Source: Oasisia sp. SBJ-2009
Taxonomy: Eukaryota > Annelida > Polychaeta > Sabellida > Siboglinidae
Direction of reading: 5' to 3'
DNA: 64,000 nt
Assembly: GCA_964017155.1 (NCBI GenBank)
Contig: OZ024862.1
Span: 3,214,070 to 3,278,069 of the forward strand
The notes beneath the pieces are model-generated. The model was not told the DNA's origin, made no database searches, and saw only the letters and a list, made by a program, of their open reading frames with translations. Position numbers and translations under genes: made by a program. This document shows, piece by piece, positions 63,300-64,000 of the stretch. How positions within the stretch are numbered: position 1 is the stretch's first letter; each line of letters begins with the position of its first letter.

Positions 63300-64000
63300 T
63301 TCAGAGCACGGATGTCACATAAGCAGATGATCACCACATAAAAGTTGGTTACCATGATGACAGACAGCACTAACGGGAAAGTCATAAAATCAACCAATCT
63401 CTGATTGCATCACTCCAAGACAAGATCCATGTCATCTACACCAACTTGCCAATGGTCTTCCACGTTCCTCTGTTAATCTTTACATCAAAATTACCCACTG
63501 GACACACTCAATTCCATACTACTCAAAACTACAACTGGATGCACTGCACTGAGACAAACGTACATGGCGTCTGAATCGCTGCTAAGTCAACCGTGTACAT
63601 CACTTTCATCCACGAGTGCACATGGCAATGTGAGGGACAAGATCAATGCCTGCGCGTCTCTCGCTACTTCCAGTACTTAATGATCTTCACCAACTCATTT
63701 CCTGGTAGCAACTGCTTCCTTCAATGATACTGACAAACCCACCACTGTGTATGGCCATGTGCCAGACTCCAGCCTTGTAGGTGGAGGACTGCCTTACGTG
63801 CCAGAGCCAGAGTCTGGCTGGTGGATGAAGCAGTCAACCAATCCATCACAATTACACCCGCTGTCTGTCATCTGTGAGCGTGTCACGTCTGAGTCTGCTG
63901 TAGGTAGGGCTATTTCTGCTGGTGACTCCATGTGACAATGTCATGTCCAAGGTTTGTATCCACACCGGGCTCTCAGAATGTAAGTGGGAAAGGGCACAAG
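63300..64000. other. No gene recognised
   Basis: Unique sequence to the window edge. GC rises slightly after 63740, but no exon with both splice sites was identified. Confidence 0.3.

Noticed and set aside
62822..63397. Minus-strand frame of 191 codons with a hydrophobic start
   Set aside because: The long Ser/Pro/Leu part reflects the purine-rich tract; the hydrophobic start lacks an acceptor and donor that fit the gene phase.
1..64000. Autonomous transposon or viral ORFs
   Set aside because: No reverse transcriptase, integrase, transposase or capsid-like frame was recognised on either strand.

Overview
The window is animal nuclear DNA: AT-rich, intron-dominated, full of micro- and minisatellites, with few short exons bounded by GT/AG splice sites. 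There are no operons, bacterial genes or intact transposon ORFs. The mix of long (AC)n/(AT)n tracts, tRNA-headed SINE-like elements and short palindromic repeats suits a lophotrochozoan, most likely a mollusc. That placement is an impression; no taxonomic marker is present.

One gene can be supported, on the minus strand, with six exons at 54009-54070 (less certain), 18080-18205, 15143-15329, 13050-13142, 12595-12750 and 9835-9957. The five exons from 18205 to 9835 join in one open reading frame with matching splice phases. They encode, in order: a Pro-rich segment with a PPPPP run; a Gly-rich linker, a Lys-Arg step and one hydrophobic membrane segment; a short beta-rich stretch starting at a cysteine; a region with an NTT glycosylation site; a Cys-rich EGF-like module; and a calcium-binding EGF domain with a hydroxylation consensus. 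The order membrane segment, CP, VxVxVP strand, CD..G.C.C..GY EGF resembles the second membrane segment and first EGF of astrotactins as I remember them. I call it an astrotactin-like membrane protein, partial at both ends. The 5' end lies beyond 54 kb and the 3' end is probably beyond position 1.

Layout: 1-9.8 kb is a downstream intron or flank with a CpG-dense block (1.7-2.15 kb), two copies of a palindrome-cored repeat, a 12-bp minisatellite (6.1-6.5 kb) and a 60-bp satellite (8.5-9.1 kb). From 9.8 to 18.2 kb is the exon cluster, where (CA)n or (UG)n tracts precede three acceptors. From 18.2 to 54 kb is a roughly 36-kb intron with minisatellites, several CpG-retaining blocks and a group of CTCF-like motifs at 29.4-31.3 kb. 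From 54 to 64 kb there is no recognised exon, but there is an AT-cored hairpin element, a fourth palindrome-cored repeat, two related SINE copies and a purine-rich tract.

The most unusual signals are the association of CTCF-like cores with a dispersed palindromic repeat, the dinucleotide tracts next to splice acceptors, and an astrotactin-like gene carrying a calcium-binding EGF directly after its first EGF.
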